Assembly: GCA_030035585.1 (NCBI GenBank) | Contig: CM057464.1 | Coordinates: 26,243,465-26,307,464, forward strand | Reading direction: 5' to 3' | DNA length: 64,000 nucleotides | Source of the DNA: Dugong dugon | Taxonomy: Eukaryota; Chordata; Mammalia; Sirenia; Dugongidae | Shown: positions 1 through 11,260 of the stretch, piece after piece | Layout: each line of letters begins with the position of its first letter | Numbering within the stretch: position 1 is the first letter of the stretch | The notes under the pieces: generated by a model | Told to the model about the DNA's origin: nothing | Seen by the model: only the letters and a program-made list of their open reading frames with translations | Databases searched by the model: none | Program-made: the position numbers and the translations under genes

Positions 1-1387
1 TTTCAACATTTCTTACATGTACAATTTAGTGACGTTAATTACTTTCACTGTGTTTTACAACCATCATCCTCTCAGGTTTTATTGTTTATTTTACGGGCCT
101 GTCTATGGTTTGGCTGAAAGGTGGTCTCCAGGAATAGCTTCAGCTCCAGGTCAGAAGGGTGTCTTAGGATCATTGTCTTAGGTGTTCCTCCAGTCTCTGT
201 CAGACCAGTAAGCTTGGTCTTTTTTTGTAAGTTTGATTTTTGGTTCTACATTTTTCTCCCACTGTGTCCAGGATCCTCTGTTGTGATCCCAGCTAGAGCA
301 GTTGGTAGTGGTAGCTGGGCACCACCTTGTTCTTCTGTCTTGGGGTCATGTAGGCTGTGGTTCATATGGTCCATTAGTCCTTTGGATTAATTGCTCCCTT
401 GAGTCTTTAGTTTTCTTTACTCTCCTTTGCTCTGTATGAAAAGGGACCAATAGTTGTGTCATAGATGGCCACTCACAGGCTTTTAAGACCTCAGACGCTA
501 CTCACCAAAGTAGAATGCAGAACTTTGTCTTTATGAACTATGTTGTACCAATTAACGGAGATGTCCCATGTGTCTATGGTCCTTTGCCTTTAAGCCTAGG
601 AACTTCATCCAGCAAGGTGTTGGTTATGTCTAAGAAGTTGCCCTGACTGTGGCCCTTGTGTTCTCTATTGTCTATGTTAATATATAAGCAGCACCTACAG
701 AAATATACACCACCAAACCTATAGCTGCAGGGTATTCCCTTACACCCCTACACCTGCCCACACCTCTTGGCATATCTATCTACCAATGTATCCATTCATA
801 AATTAGTGTTTGTTAATACTATTGTTGCAGGATTGTCTATGCTATAGTAATTACTGATGCTGCCCTTTTTTCTTGCATTTCTCTCTGTCCTCCCATGGCT
901 TGGTCATGTTTTGCTGACTTCCCCCATATTGTGTACTGCCTTTCCCTTCACCAATAATAACATGTGTCATCTGTCTATTTGGTAATTTTCCCTCCCTCCT
1001 CCTCCCAACCCTGGTAACCACTGAAGAAAGTTTTTTTCTTCTTTTTTTCTGTGTTTCTTTTTTTGTTTCTTTATAATAGTGGTCTCATACAATATTTGTC
1101 CCTTTTGTAATTGATTTATTTCACTCAGCATAATGTCCTCCAAATTCATCTATGTTGTGAGATGATTCGAGAATTTGTCATTCTTTATCATTACATAGAA
1201 TTCCATTGTGTTTATGTACCACAGTTTGTTAATCCATTCACCTGTTGATGGGCACTTAGGTTGTTTCTATCTTTTTGCTGTCGTGAATAATGCTGCAATG
1301 AACACGGGTGTGCATATGTCAATTTGTATGACAACTCATTTCTTTAGGGTATATACCTAGGAGTGGGATTGGATCATATGGTGTTTC

Positions 1388-1541
1388 TGGAAACCCTAGT
1401 GGCATAGTGGTTAAGAACTGTGGCTGCTAGCAAAAAGGGCAGCAGTTTGAATCCACCAGGCACTCCTTGGAAACCCTATGGGGCAATTCTACTCTGTCAC
1501 TATGAGATGGAATAGACTTCACAGCAACAGGTTTTTGTGGT
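1388..1541 (+). mobile_element. AfroSINE, short subtype
   Basis: Head 'ccctagtggcatagtggttaag' type tRNA-like start, a degenerate B box, then the diagnostic body (Ser-like 'ctatggggcaattctactctg' stretch) and a Tyr/Gly-poor tail ending in T-rich sequence. It lies inside the L1 3' region, so it is younger than that L1 insertion. The family is tRNA-derived, transcribed by RNA polymerase III and confined to Afrotheria (established knowledge). Confidence 0.85.
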
Positions 1542-2447
1542 GCTTCTATTTCTAGCTTTTTAAGGAAGTGCCATACTGTTTTCCATAGTGGTTGTACCAT
1601 TTTACATTCCCAGCACCAGTGTATAAGAGTTTCAGTCCCCCCACGACCTCTTCAACATTTGTTATTTTCTGTTTTATTTAATTTTTTTATTAGTGCCAGT
1701 AATGTCTGGGTAAGATGGTATCTCCCTGCAGTTTTGATTAACATCTCACTAATGTCTAATGATCAAGAGCATTTCTTCATGTGTTTGTTAGCTACCTGAA
1801 TGTCTTTAGTGAAGTGTCTGTTCATATCCTTTGCCCATTTTTTAAATTGGGTTGTTTGTCTCTTTGTTGTTGAAGTGTTGAAGTTTTCTATAAATTTCAG
1901 AGGTCTAATGACCCTTGTTGGATATGTCATAGCCACACATTTTTTTCCCCAGTCTGTAGGTTCTCTTTTTCTTCTTTTGGAGAAGTCTTTTGATAAGCAT
2001 AAGTGTTTTTTTTTTTTTTTTTTTTTTTTTAGGAAGTCCCATTTATCTAGTTCATCTTCTGCTGTTTATGCATTTTTAGTTATGTTCGGTAGTCTCTTTA
2101 TGACATGTATTAGGGCCCCTAGCGTTGTCACTATTTTTTCTTTCGTAGTCTTTATAGTTTTAGGTTTTATATCTAGGTATTTGATCCATTTTGAGTTAGT
2201 TTTTGTGTATAGTGTGTGGTATGGGTCCTGGTTCATTTTTTTTTTACAAATAGACATCTGATTTTGCCAGCACCATTTATTAAAGAGACTGTCTTTTTCC
2301 CATTTAATGGACTTTGGCCATTTGTCAAAGATCAGCCGTACATAGATGGATGGATTTACATCTTGGTTTTCAATTCTGTTCCATTGGTCTATGTGTCTGT
2401 CATTGTACTGGTACCAGGTTGTTTTGACTACCTCATCTGTATAGTAG

Positions 2448-2962
2448 TGTCGTGGATTGAATTATGTACCCCCCAAAATATGTGTACCAATTTGGCTGGG
2501 CCATGATTCCCAGTATTGTGTGGTTGCCCTCCATTTTGTGATTGTAATTTTATGTTAAAGAGGATTAGGGTGGGATTGTAACACCCTTACTAAGGTCACC
2601 CTTACTGATCCAATGTAAAGGGAGTTTCCCTGGGGTCTGGCCCTGCACCACCTTTTATCTTACAAGAGATAAAATGAAAGGGAAGGCCAGCAGAGAGAGG
2701 GGGACTCATACCACCAAGAAAGCAATACCAGGAGCAGAGCATGTCCTTTGGACCCGGGGTTCCTGCACGGAGAAGCTCCTAGTCCAGGGGAAGATTGATG
2801 ACAAGGACTTTCCCACAGAACCAACAGAGAGAGAAAGCCTTCCCTTGGAGCTGACACCCTGAATTTGGACTTCTAGCCTACTAGACTGAGAAAATAAATT
2901 TCTCTTTGTTAAAGCCATCTCCTTGTGGTTTTCTGTTACAGTAGCACTATATGACTAAGACA
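2448..2962 (+). mobile_element. Solo LTR, MaLR/ERVL type (copy 1)
   Basis: Begins TGTC and ends GACA, with near-matching 5-base flanks (agtag at 2443-2447, cgtag at 2963-2967), as expected for an LTR-element target duplication. The 3' half has the MaLR signature 'tttggacttctagcct' followed by the poly(A) signal AATAAA at 2893-2898 and a terminal 'gcactatatgactaaga' block. Removing it rejoins the L1 sequence exactly. It resembles the copies at 20313, 49961 and 54231. Confidence 0.85.
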
Positions 2963-5900
2963 CGTAGGTTCTGAGATCAGTTAGTGTGAGGCCTCCTACT
3001 TTGTTCTTTAATAATGCTTTACCTATCCGGAGCTTCTTTCTTTTCCATGTAAAGGTGGTGATTAATTTTCCGTGTCATTAAATGCTATTTGAATTTGGAT
3101 CAGGATTGCATTATATCTGTAGATCACTTTGGGTACTATTGACTTTTTCACAATGTTGAACCTTCCTATCCATGAGCATGGTATATTTTTCCATTTGTGT
3201 AGATCACTTTTGGTTTCTTGCAGTAGTGTTTTATAGGGTTTTGTTTTGTGTGTGTATGTATAGGTCTTTTACATCCCTGATTAGATTTATTCCTAAGTAT
3301 TTTATCTTTTTAGGGGCTATTGTAAATGGTATTGTTTTCTTGATATCCTTTTTGAAGTTCTGTTTGTGTAGAGGAATCCAACTGATTTTTGTATGTGGAT
3401 CTTGTATCCTCCTACTTTGCTGAATCCCTGTATTAGTTCCAGTAGCTTTCTTGTGGAAACTTCGGGGTTTTCTGTGTATAGGATCATATCATCTGCGAAT
3501 AGGAATAATTTAACTTCTTCTTTACCATTGGGATGCCCTTTATTTCTTTTTCTTGCCTTATTGCTCTAACTAGGACTTCCAGCAGCATGTTGAATAAGTG
3601 GTAATAAAGAGCATCCTTACCTGGTTCCCATTCTCAAGAGGAATGCTTTCAGTCTCTCTCCATTGACAATAATGTTGACTGTTGGTTTTGTATAACTGCC
3701 CTTTATTATGGTGAAGAATACCCTTCTATTCCTATTTGCCTGAGAGTTTTTATCAGGACTTTATCAAATGCCTATTCAGCATTGATTGAGATGATTATGT
3801 GATTCTTTTGTTTTATTTATGTGTGGATTATGTTGATTGATTTTCTAATGTTGAGCCATCTTTGCATACCATTTGGTTGTGATGTATTATTTTTTTGATA
3901 TGCTGTTGAATACTATCGGCTAGAATTTTGTTGAGAATTTCTGTGTCTGTATTAATGAGGTATACTGGTCTGTAATTTTCTTTTTTTGTGGTGTCTTTGC
4001 CTGGCTTTGTAGCAGGGTTATGTTGACTTCATAAAATGAATTCGGGACTATTCCTTCCTTTTGTATACTCTGAAATAGTTTGAGTAATATTGGTGTGAGC
4101 TCTTCTGTGAATGTTTGGTAGAATTCTTCAGTGAAGCCATCTGGGCCAGGGATTTTTTTGGGGGGATTTTTTTTTATTACCTCTTTAATCTCTTCTTTTG
4201 TTATGGGTCTGTTCAGTTTTTCTACCTCAGTTTGTATTAGTTTAGGTGGGTAGTGTGTTTCTAGAAATTTGTCCATTTTCTCTAGGTTTTCAAATTTGTT
4301 GGAGTAACAGTTTTTCATAGTACTGTGTTATGAGAAGATGCTTTGTATTATCTTAATGTTTTGGATTTTGTTGAGGGTTGCTTTTTGGCCTAAGATGTGT
4401 TCTATTCTGGAGAATGTTCCATGTGCTTTGGAAAAGAGTGTATACTTTGCTGCTGTTGGGTGGCGTGTTCAGTATATGTTTATGCAGTCAACATAGTTGC
4501 TTGTGGCAATTAGATCTTTTGTATTTTTTCTGAGTTTCTAGATGTTCTGTCCTTTATCGACAGTGATGTGTTGAAGTCTCCTACTATTATTGTGGAATTG
4601 TCAATTTCTCCTTTTAGTGCTGTTAGAGTTTGTTTTATGTATTTTGTAGCCATGTCATTGAGTGCATAGTTATTTATTATGGTTGTGCCATCATGGAGGA
4701 TTGTCCCTTTAATAATTATTTAATGTCCTTCTTTGTCTTTTATGGTGGATTTTGCCTTACAGCCTACTTTACCTGAGATTAGTATTGCCATTCCTGCTCT
4801 TTTTTCGTTGCTGTTTGCTTGATACATTTTTCCATCCTTTGATTTTTAATATATTTATATCTTTGTGTCTAAGGTGTGACTCTTGTAGACAGCATATTTA
4901 TGGGTCCTTTTTTTTTTTTATCTGTTCTGTCACTCTCTGTCCCTTTATGGGTACATTTAAATCATTTGCATTCAGTGTAATTATTGATAGATGTGAGTTT
5001 ATTGCTATCCTTTTGTAGTACTTTTTTTTTTGTCGTACTGATGTTTTCTTTGTTCCTCTTACTCGCCTGTGCTGAGTTCCTTTTGCTTATGGAATTTCTT
5101 TTTGTTTCTTTTGTTATTGTAGATTTTGTATTTACTGAGACTTTATGTTTTTCTTTTTTCTTTTGATGAGTATTTTTATTAACTTTCTTTGCAGTTACCT
5201 TGAAATTTATCCTTATCTTCCTAAGTTTTAACCAGTCTTTTATTACTTGATATCACCTTGACTTCCTCTCCGTTTGAAAGTTCTATACCTACACTGTGTA
5301 TTTCTCTTTTTATTGTTCTAACGTTGTTGTCATTGATAGATTGACATCCCTAGTTCCCTGTTTTAAGTATTTTAGTTTTGTCTTATCCTTAAGAGTTCAT
5401 TACCTATGTCAGTATCTGGCTGATACTGGCCTGTGTCCTAGATTCAGGTTGTTGTCTGCTGTTGGTTCTCTAACCAAAAGACTCCCTTTAATAATTCTTG
5501 TAAATTTGGTTTGGTTTTTACATAGTCCCTTAATTTCTATTTATCTGGAAATGTACTAATTTTGCCATCACATTTGAGTGAGAGTTTTACAGGATATATT
5601 ATTCTTGGCAATTTTTTTTCTTTCAAGATTTTATGTTGTCATCCCATTGCCTTCTTGCCTGCATGGTTTCTGCCAAGTAATCAGAGCTTAATCTTATCGT
5701 TTCATCTTTATAAGTGACTTTTCTCAAGCTGTTCTCATGATTCTTTCTTTGGCCTTGATTTTGGTGAACGTGATTATGATGTGTCTTAGTGACTTTCTTT
5801 TGGGGTCTATCCTATATGGGGTTCATTGATCTTCTTGGATAGTCAGCTTTTCATTTTTCATGATATTAGGGAAGTTTCTGTAAGCAAATGTTCAGTGATC

Positions 5901-6257
5901 CTCTCTGTGTTTTCCAGTTTCTTCCCTTTTTCTGGTACTCTGATCACACACAAATTTTTGCTCTTGATTGTATCCTACATAATTCTTAGTTTTTCTTCAT
6001 TTTTTCCTGATTTTTCCTCAAGCAAAGTGACATCCATGTGTTTGTCTTCAATTTTGCTGATTCTGTCTTCCATTGTTTCAGATTTGCTCCTAAAACCTAT
6101 TGCATTGTCCACTTCTTTAAATTGTGTTGCTTATCTTTTGGATTTCTAATTGTTGTTTTTGTATGGTTTCTAACTATTTATTTTGACACTTCATTCTTGT
6201 CTTATTTTCCTGAATTCTTTTATTGCTTTGTCTGTGTTTTTCTTGATTGGCTATGTT

Positions 6258-6485
6258 TTAGTTGTTTTTTTCTGTCTTTTCCATGGTTTTGTCTGCATTT
6301 TCCTTGATCTCTTTCCTAATCTCTTGGAAAGCCCTGAATATTAGACTTTTGAATTCCCTATCAGGTAGTACCAGTGCCTTTTCTTCTGCCAGAAGGTCAT
6401 CTGGTGCTTTATTTTGGTCATTTACTGGAGCCAGCTTGTCCTGTTTTTTTATATGTTTTGATATTGCCCGCTGTCTCCAAGACAT
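6258..6485 (-). pseudogene. L1 ORF1 N-terminal fragment
   Basis: A 75-residue open frame from the ORF1 start of L1-A2, ending at a stop in the coiled-coil region. ORF1 protein normally binds L1 RNA as a coiled-coil trimer. Here the remainder of ORF1 (down to about 5540) is recognisable only in other frames, so the protein is not made. Compared with the ORF1 at 10505 the first 50 residues align without gaps. Confidence 0.8.
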
Positions 6486-6724
6486 TCAAGTATTATTTTC
6501 TTTATGTATTGGTTGTATGTTTGTTTGTTTTGTTCTGCTTTTTTGTTTGGTTATGTCTGGGCGGGCAGGCCAGGCATGCTTTGTTGTTTACTTGTCTCTG
6601 GGCACGATAGTTCTCACCACCTTGTCCAGGTGTTCAAGGCCAGTCGTTTAGCTGTAGTGCAGTAGGACAGGTTCAGCACGGAGGAAGGGACGGAAATGGG
6701 TCATTTGTGTTGTGAACTGGCCCG

Positions 6725-7016
6725 GGGTTGGGGTCTGGAGCAGGGCCTGTGGCAGGGTGGACCAGTTCCCTTTGGGGCATTGGAGCATGGTGAGGCAGGA
6801 CCCAAGCTGGCAGGGAAGGTCTAGGCATCTTGGCCAGTACCCCTCGGGGCCACAGAGTGCGGTGATGTGGGGCCCAAGTCAATGGGGAGGGGTCTGGTTG
6901 TCCGAGCCTGTTCTCCTCTGGGTCCCAGAGCATGGCAACATGGGGGCCAAGCCAACAGGATGAGGTCGGGGTGTCCGGGCCAGTTGCCTTTGGGGTTGCA
7001 GAGTACAGTGACACTT
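6725..7016 (-). repeat. Tandem 73-bp monomers in an L1 5' UTR
   Basis: Four head-to-tail GC-rich units begin at about 6725, 6798, 6871 and 6944, a regular spacing of 73 bases. Each has a 'ggcccaag'-like start, a 'ggggtct' block and a 'cagagcatgg'-like end. They form the 5' terminus of L1-A2. Tandem promoter monomers at L1 5' ends are known in rodents; a promoter role here is inference. Confidence 0.8.
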
Positions 7017-7182
7017 CACCCATCTCATTTCTTATATGGGTTATTTGCTTCCTCCCCTCTTTTGTTTTACCAATTTGGCCGATGTTGTGTCGATTTTGTT
7101 GATCCTTCCAAAGAATCAACTTCTGGTCTTGTTGATTCTTTCTATTGTTTTTCTGTTCTCTATTTCTTTTATTTCTGCTCTA

Positions 7183-7345
7183 CCAAACCAGAAAACCAAA
7201 CCTGTTTCCATTGAGTTGATTCCGACTCATAGTGACCGCATAGGACAGAGTAGAACTGCCCTGTAGAGTTTCCAAGGAGTGGCTGGTAGATTCGAACTGC
7301 CAACCTTTTGGTTAGCAGCCGAGCTTTTAACCACTGCGCCACCAT
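7183..7345 (-). mobile_element. AfroSINE, short subtype
   Basis: Reverse complement of the AfroSINE: 'ccattgagttgattccgac' at the low end and the tRNA-like head 'gagcttttaaccactgcgcc' at the high end. The surrounding L1 sequence joins cleanly when it is removed, as seen by comparison with the uninterrupted L1 at about 38420-38440. Confidence 0.88.
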
Positions 7346-7703
7346 TATTATTTCCTTTCTTCTGGTGACTGTGGGCTTCTTTTGCTGCTTTGTTTCTATT
7401 TGTTCAAGTTGAAGGGCTAATGTTTTTGTTTTGGCCCTCTCTTCTTTTTTGATGTGTGCATTTATTCCTATAAATTAATCTCTCAGCACTGCTTTTGCAG
7501 TGTCCCCAAGATTTTGGTAAGATGTATTTTCATTCTCACTTGATTCTAGGATTTTTTTAATTCCATTTTTGATTTCTTCTATTTACCAGTGGTTTTTAAG
7601 CAAGGTGTTATTCAGTTTCCATGTATTTGATTTTTTCTTTCCCTTGCTATTCCTGTTATAGATGTCTACTTTTATGGCACTGTGATCAGAGAAATGATTT
7701 GTT

Positions 7704-8193
7704 TTATTTCAGTGTTTTGATTTTGTTAATGTTTGTTTTGTGGCCTAAAATGTGGTCTATGATGGAGAATGTTCCGTATGTAATCCATAAGAATGTATAC
7801 TTTGGTGCTGTTGGGTGGCGTGTTCTGTATATATCTATGAGGTCAAGTTGGTTGATTGTGGTCTTTAGATCTTCTGTACCTTTGTTGATTTTCTTTCTAG
7901 ATATTCCTTCCTTTACTAACGGTAGTCTGTTAAAGTCTCCTACTATTATTGTGGAACTGTCTATTTCTCTTTTCAATGCTGTTAGTTTGTTTTATGTATT
8001 TCAGAGCCCTGTCATTGGGTGCATATATATTTATTATGGTTATATCCTCTTGGTGGCTTGACCCTTTAATCATTATATAATGCCATTCTTTATCTTTTAT
8101 GGTGGATTTTGCCTTAAGGTCTATTTTATTTGAGATTAATATTGCCACTCTTGCTCTTTTTTGGTTATTGTTTGCTTGATATATTTTTCTCAT
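7704..8193 (-). pseudogene. L1 ORF2 endonuclease domain, frameshifted
   Basis: Two overlapping frames cover the AP-like endonuclease that nicks target DNA for L1 insertion. The upper frame (7930-8193) holds 'WHYIMIKGSSHQEDITIINIYAPN'; the lower (7704-7976) holds 'STIIVGDFN', 'DIYRTRHPTAPKYTFL' and 'SIIDHILGH'. Catalytic-block residues are retained although the protein is frameshifted and lacks the N-terminus in frame. Confidence 0.8.
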
Positions 8194-8527
8194 CCTTTGA
8201 GTTTTAGTTTGTTTATGTCTTTGTGTCTAAGATGTGTCTCTTGTAGACAGAATACTGCTAAGTAGTGTTTTTAATCTATTCTGCCACTCTCTGTCTCTTT
8301 ATTGATGCATTTAAGCCATTTACATTGATTATTGATAGGTATGAGTTTACTGCTGTCATTTGTTGTACTTTTTTGTGGTGTTGACAATCTCTTTGTTCAG
8401 CTTAAATTTTCTTTGTTGAGTTATTTTTGTATGTGGATTTTCTTTTCATTTCATTCATTGTTGTTGTTTTTTGTTTAGCAAGTCTTTATGTTTTTTTTCC
8501 CCATGTGCTCGTCAGTTTTTTGTACTG

Positions 8528-8763
8528 TGATGGCTTGAGTGTTGCTGTGTTGCTGGAAGCTATGCCACTAGAATTTCAAATATTAGCAGGGTCACCCAGG
8601 GTGAACATGTTTCAGTGGAGCTTCCAAACTAAGATAAACTAGGAAAAAGGGCCTGCTAGTCTACCTCTGAAAAAAATTGGCCAGTGAAAACCTTATGAAT
8701 AGCAGGAGAACATTGTCTGATACAATGCTGGAAGATGAGCCCCTCAGGTTGGAAGGCACTTAC
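8528..8763 (+). mobile_element. BovB (RTE-clade LINE) 5'-region fragment
   Basis: This 236-base stretch matches my recollection of the afrotherian BovB 5' region ('tgctggaagctatgccacta' start). It also visibly shares about 90 bases (8609-8700) with the body of the tRNA-Gly SINE at 61003-61090, as expected because BovB-mobilised SINEs take part of their body from the 5' region of BovB. No coding part is attached. It sits between the 5' end of one L1 and unrecognised sequence. Confidence 0.7.
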
Positions 8764-9041
8764 AATACAACTTGTTTGGATTCTGGGTGGGGGCTCTGTG
8801 TAGAGACTCTGCCGGTAACTTGGCTGTAGGTATCAGCCCAGTGTACTCACTGACATGTAATCTTGTGGGACAAATTGTAGCCTGTTTTCGTTGGGATGTT
8901 TTGTTGAATAAAAATTGAATGAATTCTGATTTTGGCTTATTCAATTTTATAAAACCCAGACTAATATATGAAATATATGGTACCTATTTTTACTAGGCAT
9001 GTAAAATCTTTTATGTAAATGCTCTTGATTAAGAATTCTTC
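8764..9041. other. Unrecognised sequence, 278 bp
   Basis: No family recognised. It contains an AATAAA hexamer at 8907-8912 followed by A/T-rich sequence, which could mark the end of an old retroelement, but I see nothing else to support that. Confidence 0.4.
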
Positions 9042-10504
9042 TGCTGGGCAATATGGCGCTATAGTCAGAAGCACCACGGTGCCCCTCCGCAGCAAAGATC
9101 AGAAAAACTAAGTCAAACAGAGTCACACGTCAATCCTGAAACCCTAACCATCAAATGAAGAGATAAAGAAGTCAGCCAAGCACCAAATGGAATAAGAAAC
9201 TGACCAAGAACAGAGCACAAGGAGAGAGACATGCAGAGGTCCCCTATCAGCTACCGCAGCACGAATCCGCCATCTTGGACTCCTATCAGAGATCAGCGAA
9301 CAGGAGGTATGAGAAAGCAGCTTCACAGAGCTTCCAGCAGGAGACAGAACAACCAGTAACCCATGATATAGGCTTTCCTACCCCCGACCATTCTTCACCC
9401 CCATTTACCCTCCTCTGCTTCCTGCAGCCACAGGCTATTGGCCAGGAAGCACAAGCTTCCCCCCAGTGCCACTTAGATTCCACCCTCCCACACTGGCCAG
9501 CTCCCTGAGTGCCATTTGTTGGCTGCTGGTGTTGTTTTTTACTGCTTCTTTAGATTTCTTCCTTACCTCTCACCACCTACCCCTCCTTTCTCTCAAATAC
9601 TTGGCTCCGTGCGCCATCTTTGCTTCTTCCTGAAAGGCTGTGAAACACTGCTCAACTGTGAAACTGCTTCCCGGTCCGTGCCGCCATGCTGGTGGGACCC
9701 CCAGGCCTTTTTGTTTGTTTGCTCTGATTTGTTCTGTTTTGATTTGTTTGTTTGTTTTCTTTTTCTTTTCTGGGCTTGGAAGCCCCTTCTAGCTGAGCAT
9801 TACCACGTGGCTGGAAAGCGAGTCCCTTATTCTGTGCAGATGCACGGGGACATCCCTGGAGGCATTTTTTTTTTCTTGTTTTTGTTTTTTCATTTCTTTG
9901 TTTAGGTTTCTTCTCTCTCTTATTCACTTTTTGTCTTTCTTTATTTCCAGTTTCTTAATTTATTCATTTTTATCTTTTACCTTTTTTCTTTTCATTTTTG
10001 TTTTTCCCCATTTCTCAGTCTCTCATCTCTCCACTCCAATAGCAAGCTCCCTTAGCACTCTTTTTTGTTTGTGTGTGTGTCTTTGGCTCCTGTTCCTCTC
10101 CTCTCTCTCATCTTTCCCATACCCATCTTAGCTCCACACATCGCAATCTACCCCTCCTTCCTGACTAACTGCACCATGTGCTGAACATCACACTCCCAAG
10201 CAACAGAGGCACGGCCTACTGGAACCAGCCCTGCACTGATTCCCGGTCCACACTGTCAGCCCTGGTACGTGCCACAAAAAACCTATCCCAGCAACCCCCC
10301 TTCAGCTGGACCTGCCCTGCTGTACCATACCTGAGTGACAGACCCTGCCCATTGGTGAAGGAGGTGAAGAGTAAGTATCATGCTCACAGACGAGCAAACA
10401 ACAAAGAACGCACAGCCCGCCTGCTCAGACATAACCAAACAAAACAAAAAAGCAGGACAAAACAAACAAATCTTCAATCAATAAATGAGGAAAATAAACA
10501 CTGA

Positions 10505-11260
10505 ATGCCCCAAAGACAGCAGACAATATCAAAACATTTCCAAAAACAAGACAGGATGGCTCCAGTAGGTGTCCAAAATAAAACACCAGATGACCATCCA
10601 GTAGAAGAAAAGGCACTAGACCTAACTGATAGGGAGTTCAAATGTCTAATATTCAGAATTATCCAAGAGTTGAAGCAAAAAACAAACAAAAATGAGGAAA
10701 AAATAGACAACTTCATGGAAAAGGCATACAAATTCATGGAAAATACAGACAAAAAAATGGAAGAATTCAAGAAAATAATACAGGAACGAAATGCTAAAAT
10801 AAATTCACAACTAGAAATCATACAAACACAACAATTAGAAATCCAAAAGATAAACAACAAGATTTCAGAAATGGACAGTGTCATAGAAGGGCTGAGGAGC
10901 AGGTTTGAAACAATGGAAGATAGGATCAGCAAAATTGAAGATAAACACCTGGATACAACTCTGTTTGAGGAAAAATCAGAAAAAAGAACGAAGAAAAATG
11001 AAGAGACCCTGAGAATTATGTGGGATACAATCAAAAGCAAAAATCATCGAGTGATCAGAGTTCCAGAACAGGGGAAGAAAACAGAAAACACAGAGAGGAT
11101 CATTGAAGAATTGCTGACAGAAAACTTCCCCAATATCATGAAAGATGAAAAGCTGACCAGGCAAGAAGCTCAACGAACCCCATATAGGATAGACCCCAAA
11201 AGAAAATCACCAAGGCATATCATAATCACACTTACTAAAACCAAAGACAAAGAATCCTGA
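10505..11260 (+). pseudogene. L1 ORF1 protein, 251 aa open frame, C-terminus lost by frameshift
   Basis: The longest open frame in the window. Order: N-terminal basic segment (residues 1-45, MPQRQQTISKHFQKQ start), a lysine/glutamate-rich coiled coil (about 50-150, heptads around 'IQELKQKTNKNEEKIDNF' and 'LEIQKINNKISEMDSVIEGL'), then the RRM-like domain (about 165-250, 'RVIRVPEQGKKTENTERI', 'TENFPNIMKDEKL', 'RKSPRHIIITL'). The frame ends at TGA 11258-11260 because one 'aaag' unit is missing after 'KDK' relative to the copies at 22040 and 58110. The C-terminal domain (YRGE, DDIYKILK, PAKLSFRYDGE, LLKEVL blocks) follows in another frame to about 11572, with an extra stop. Start chosen at the ATG shared with the copy at 31877. 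Such proteins normally coat L1 RNA. Confidence 0.85.

Larger units (their letters stand above)
1..4325 (-). mobile_element. L1 LINE (L1-A1), 3' UTR and 3' part of ORF2
   Basis: Read on the minus strand this runs from the start of the reverse transcriptase down to the 3' UTR. Positions about 1-110 resemble an old-type L1 3' end, 120-600 match the 3' UTR seen in the other L1 copies here (for example 12600-12960 on the plus strand), and 1000-4318 is ORF2. The minus-strand frame at 3920-4318 reads as the L1 RT start with the 'GPDGF' block, and the catalytic FADD motif is encoded at 3488-3499. The reading frame is broken many times. An AfroSINE (1388-1541) and an LTR (2448-2962) are inserted in it. 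The L1 coordinate reached at 4318 resumes, with about 30 bases missing, at 7017, so 7017-8527 is probably its 5' continuation. Confidence 0.85.
4326..7016 (-). mobile_element. L1 LINE (L1-A2), complete 5' end, 3'-truncated, nested
   Basis: On the minus strand: 5' UTR 7016-6486, ORF1 from the start codon at 6483-6485 down to about 5540, an inter-ORF spacer, then the first part of ORF2 (endonuclease domain) to about 4330. It stops there with no poly(A). Both flanks are another L1 (L1-A1) that is nearly contiguous across it, so this looks like an L1 fragment inserted into an L1. The ORF1 start reads MSWRQRAISKHIKKQ with the conserved 'LPDREFKSLIFR' block that all ORF1 copies in this window share. 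The ORF2 start codon is degraded near 5010. Confidence 0.75.
7017..8527 (-). mobile_element. L1 LINE (probable 5' continuation of L1-A1)
   Basis: Minus strand: inter-ORF spacer (about 8346-8527), ORF2 start near 8340-8345, the whole endonuclease region, and the linker before the reverse transcriptase to 7017. Endonuclease frames at 7930-8193 and 7704-7976 include 'INIYAPN', 'IIVGDFN' and 'IIDHILGH', the blocks that hold the catalytic Asp, Asn and His of L1-type endonucleases. The two frames are offset and contain stops. An AfroSINE splits it at 7183-7345. It is 5'-truncated in the inter-ORF spacer. Confidence 0.8.

Noticed and set aside
1800-2261. 153-codon plus-strand open frame
   Set aside because: It is antisense to L1 ORF2 and rich in Phe/Val/Leu from the T-rich strand; equivalent frames recur in every minus-strand L1 here.
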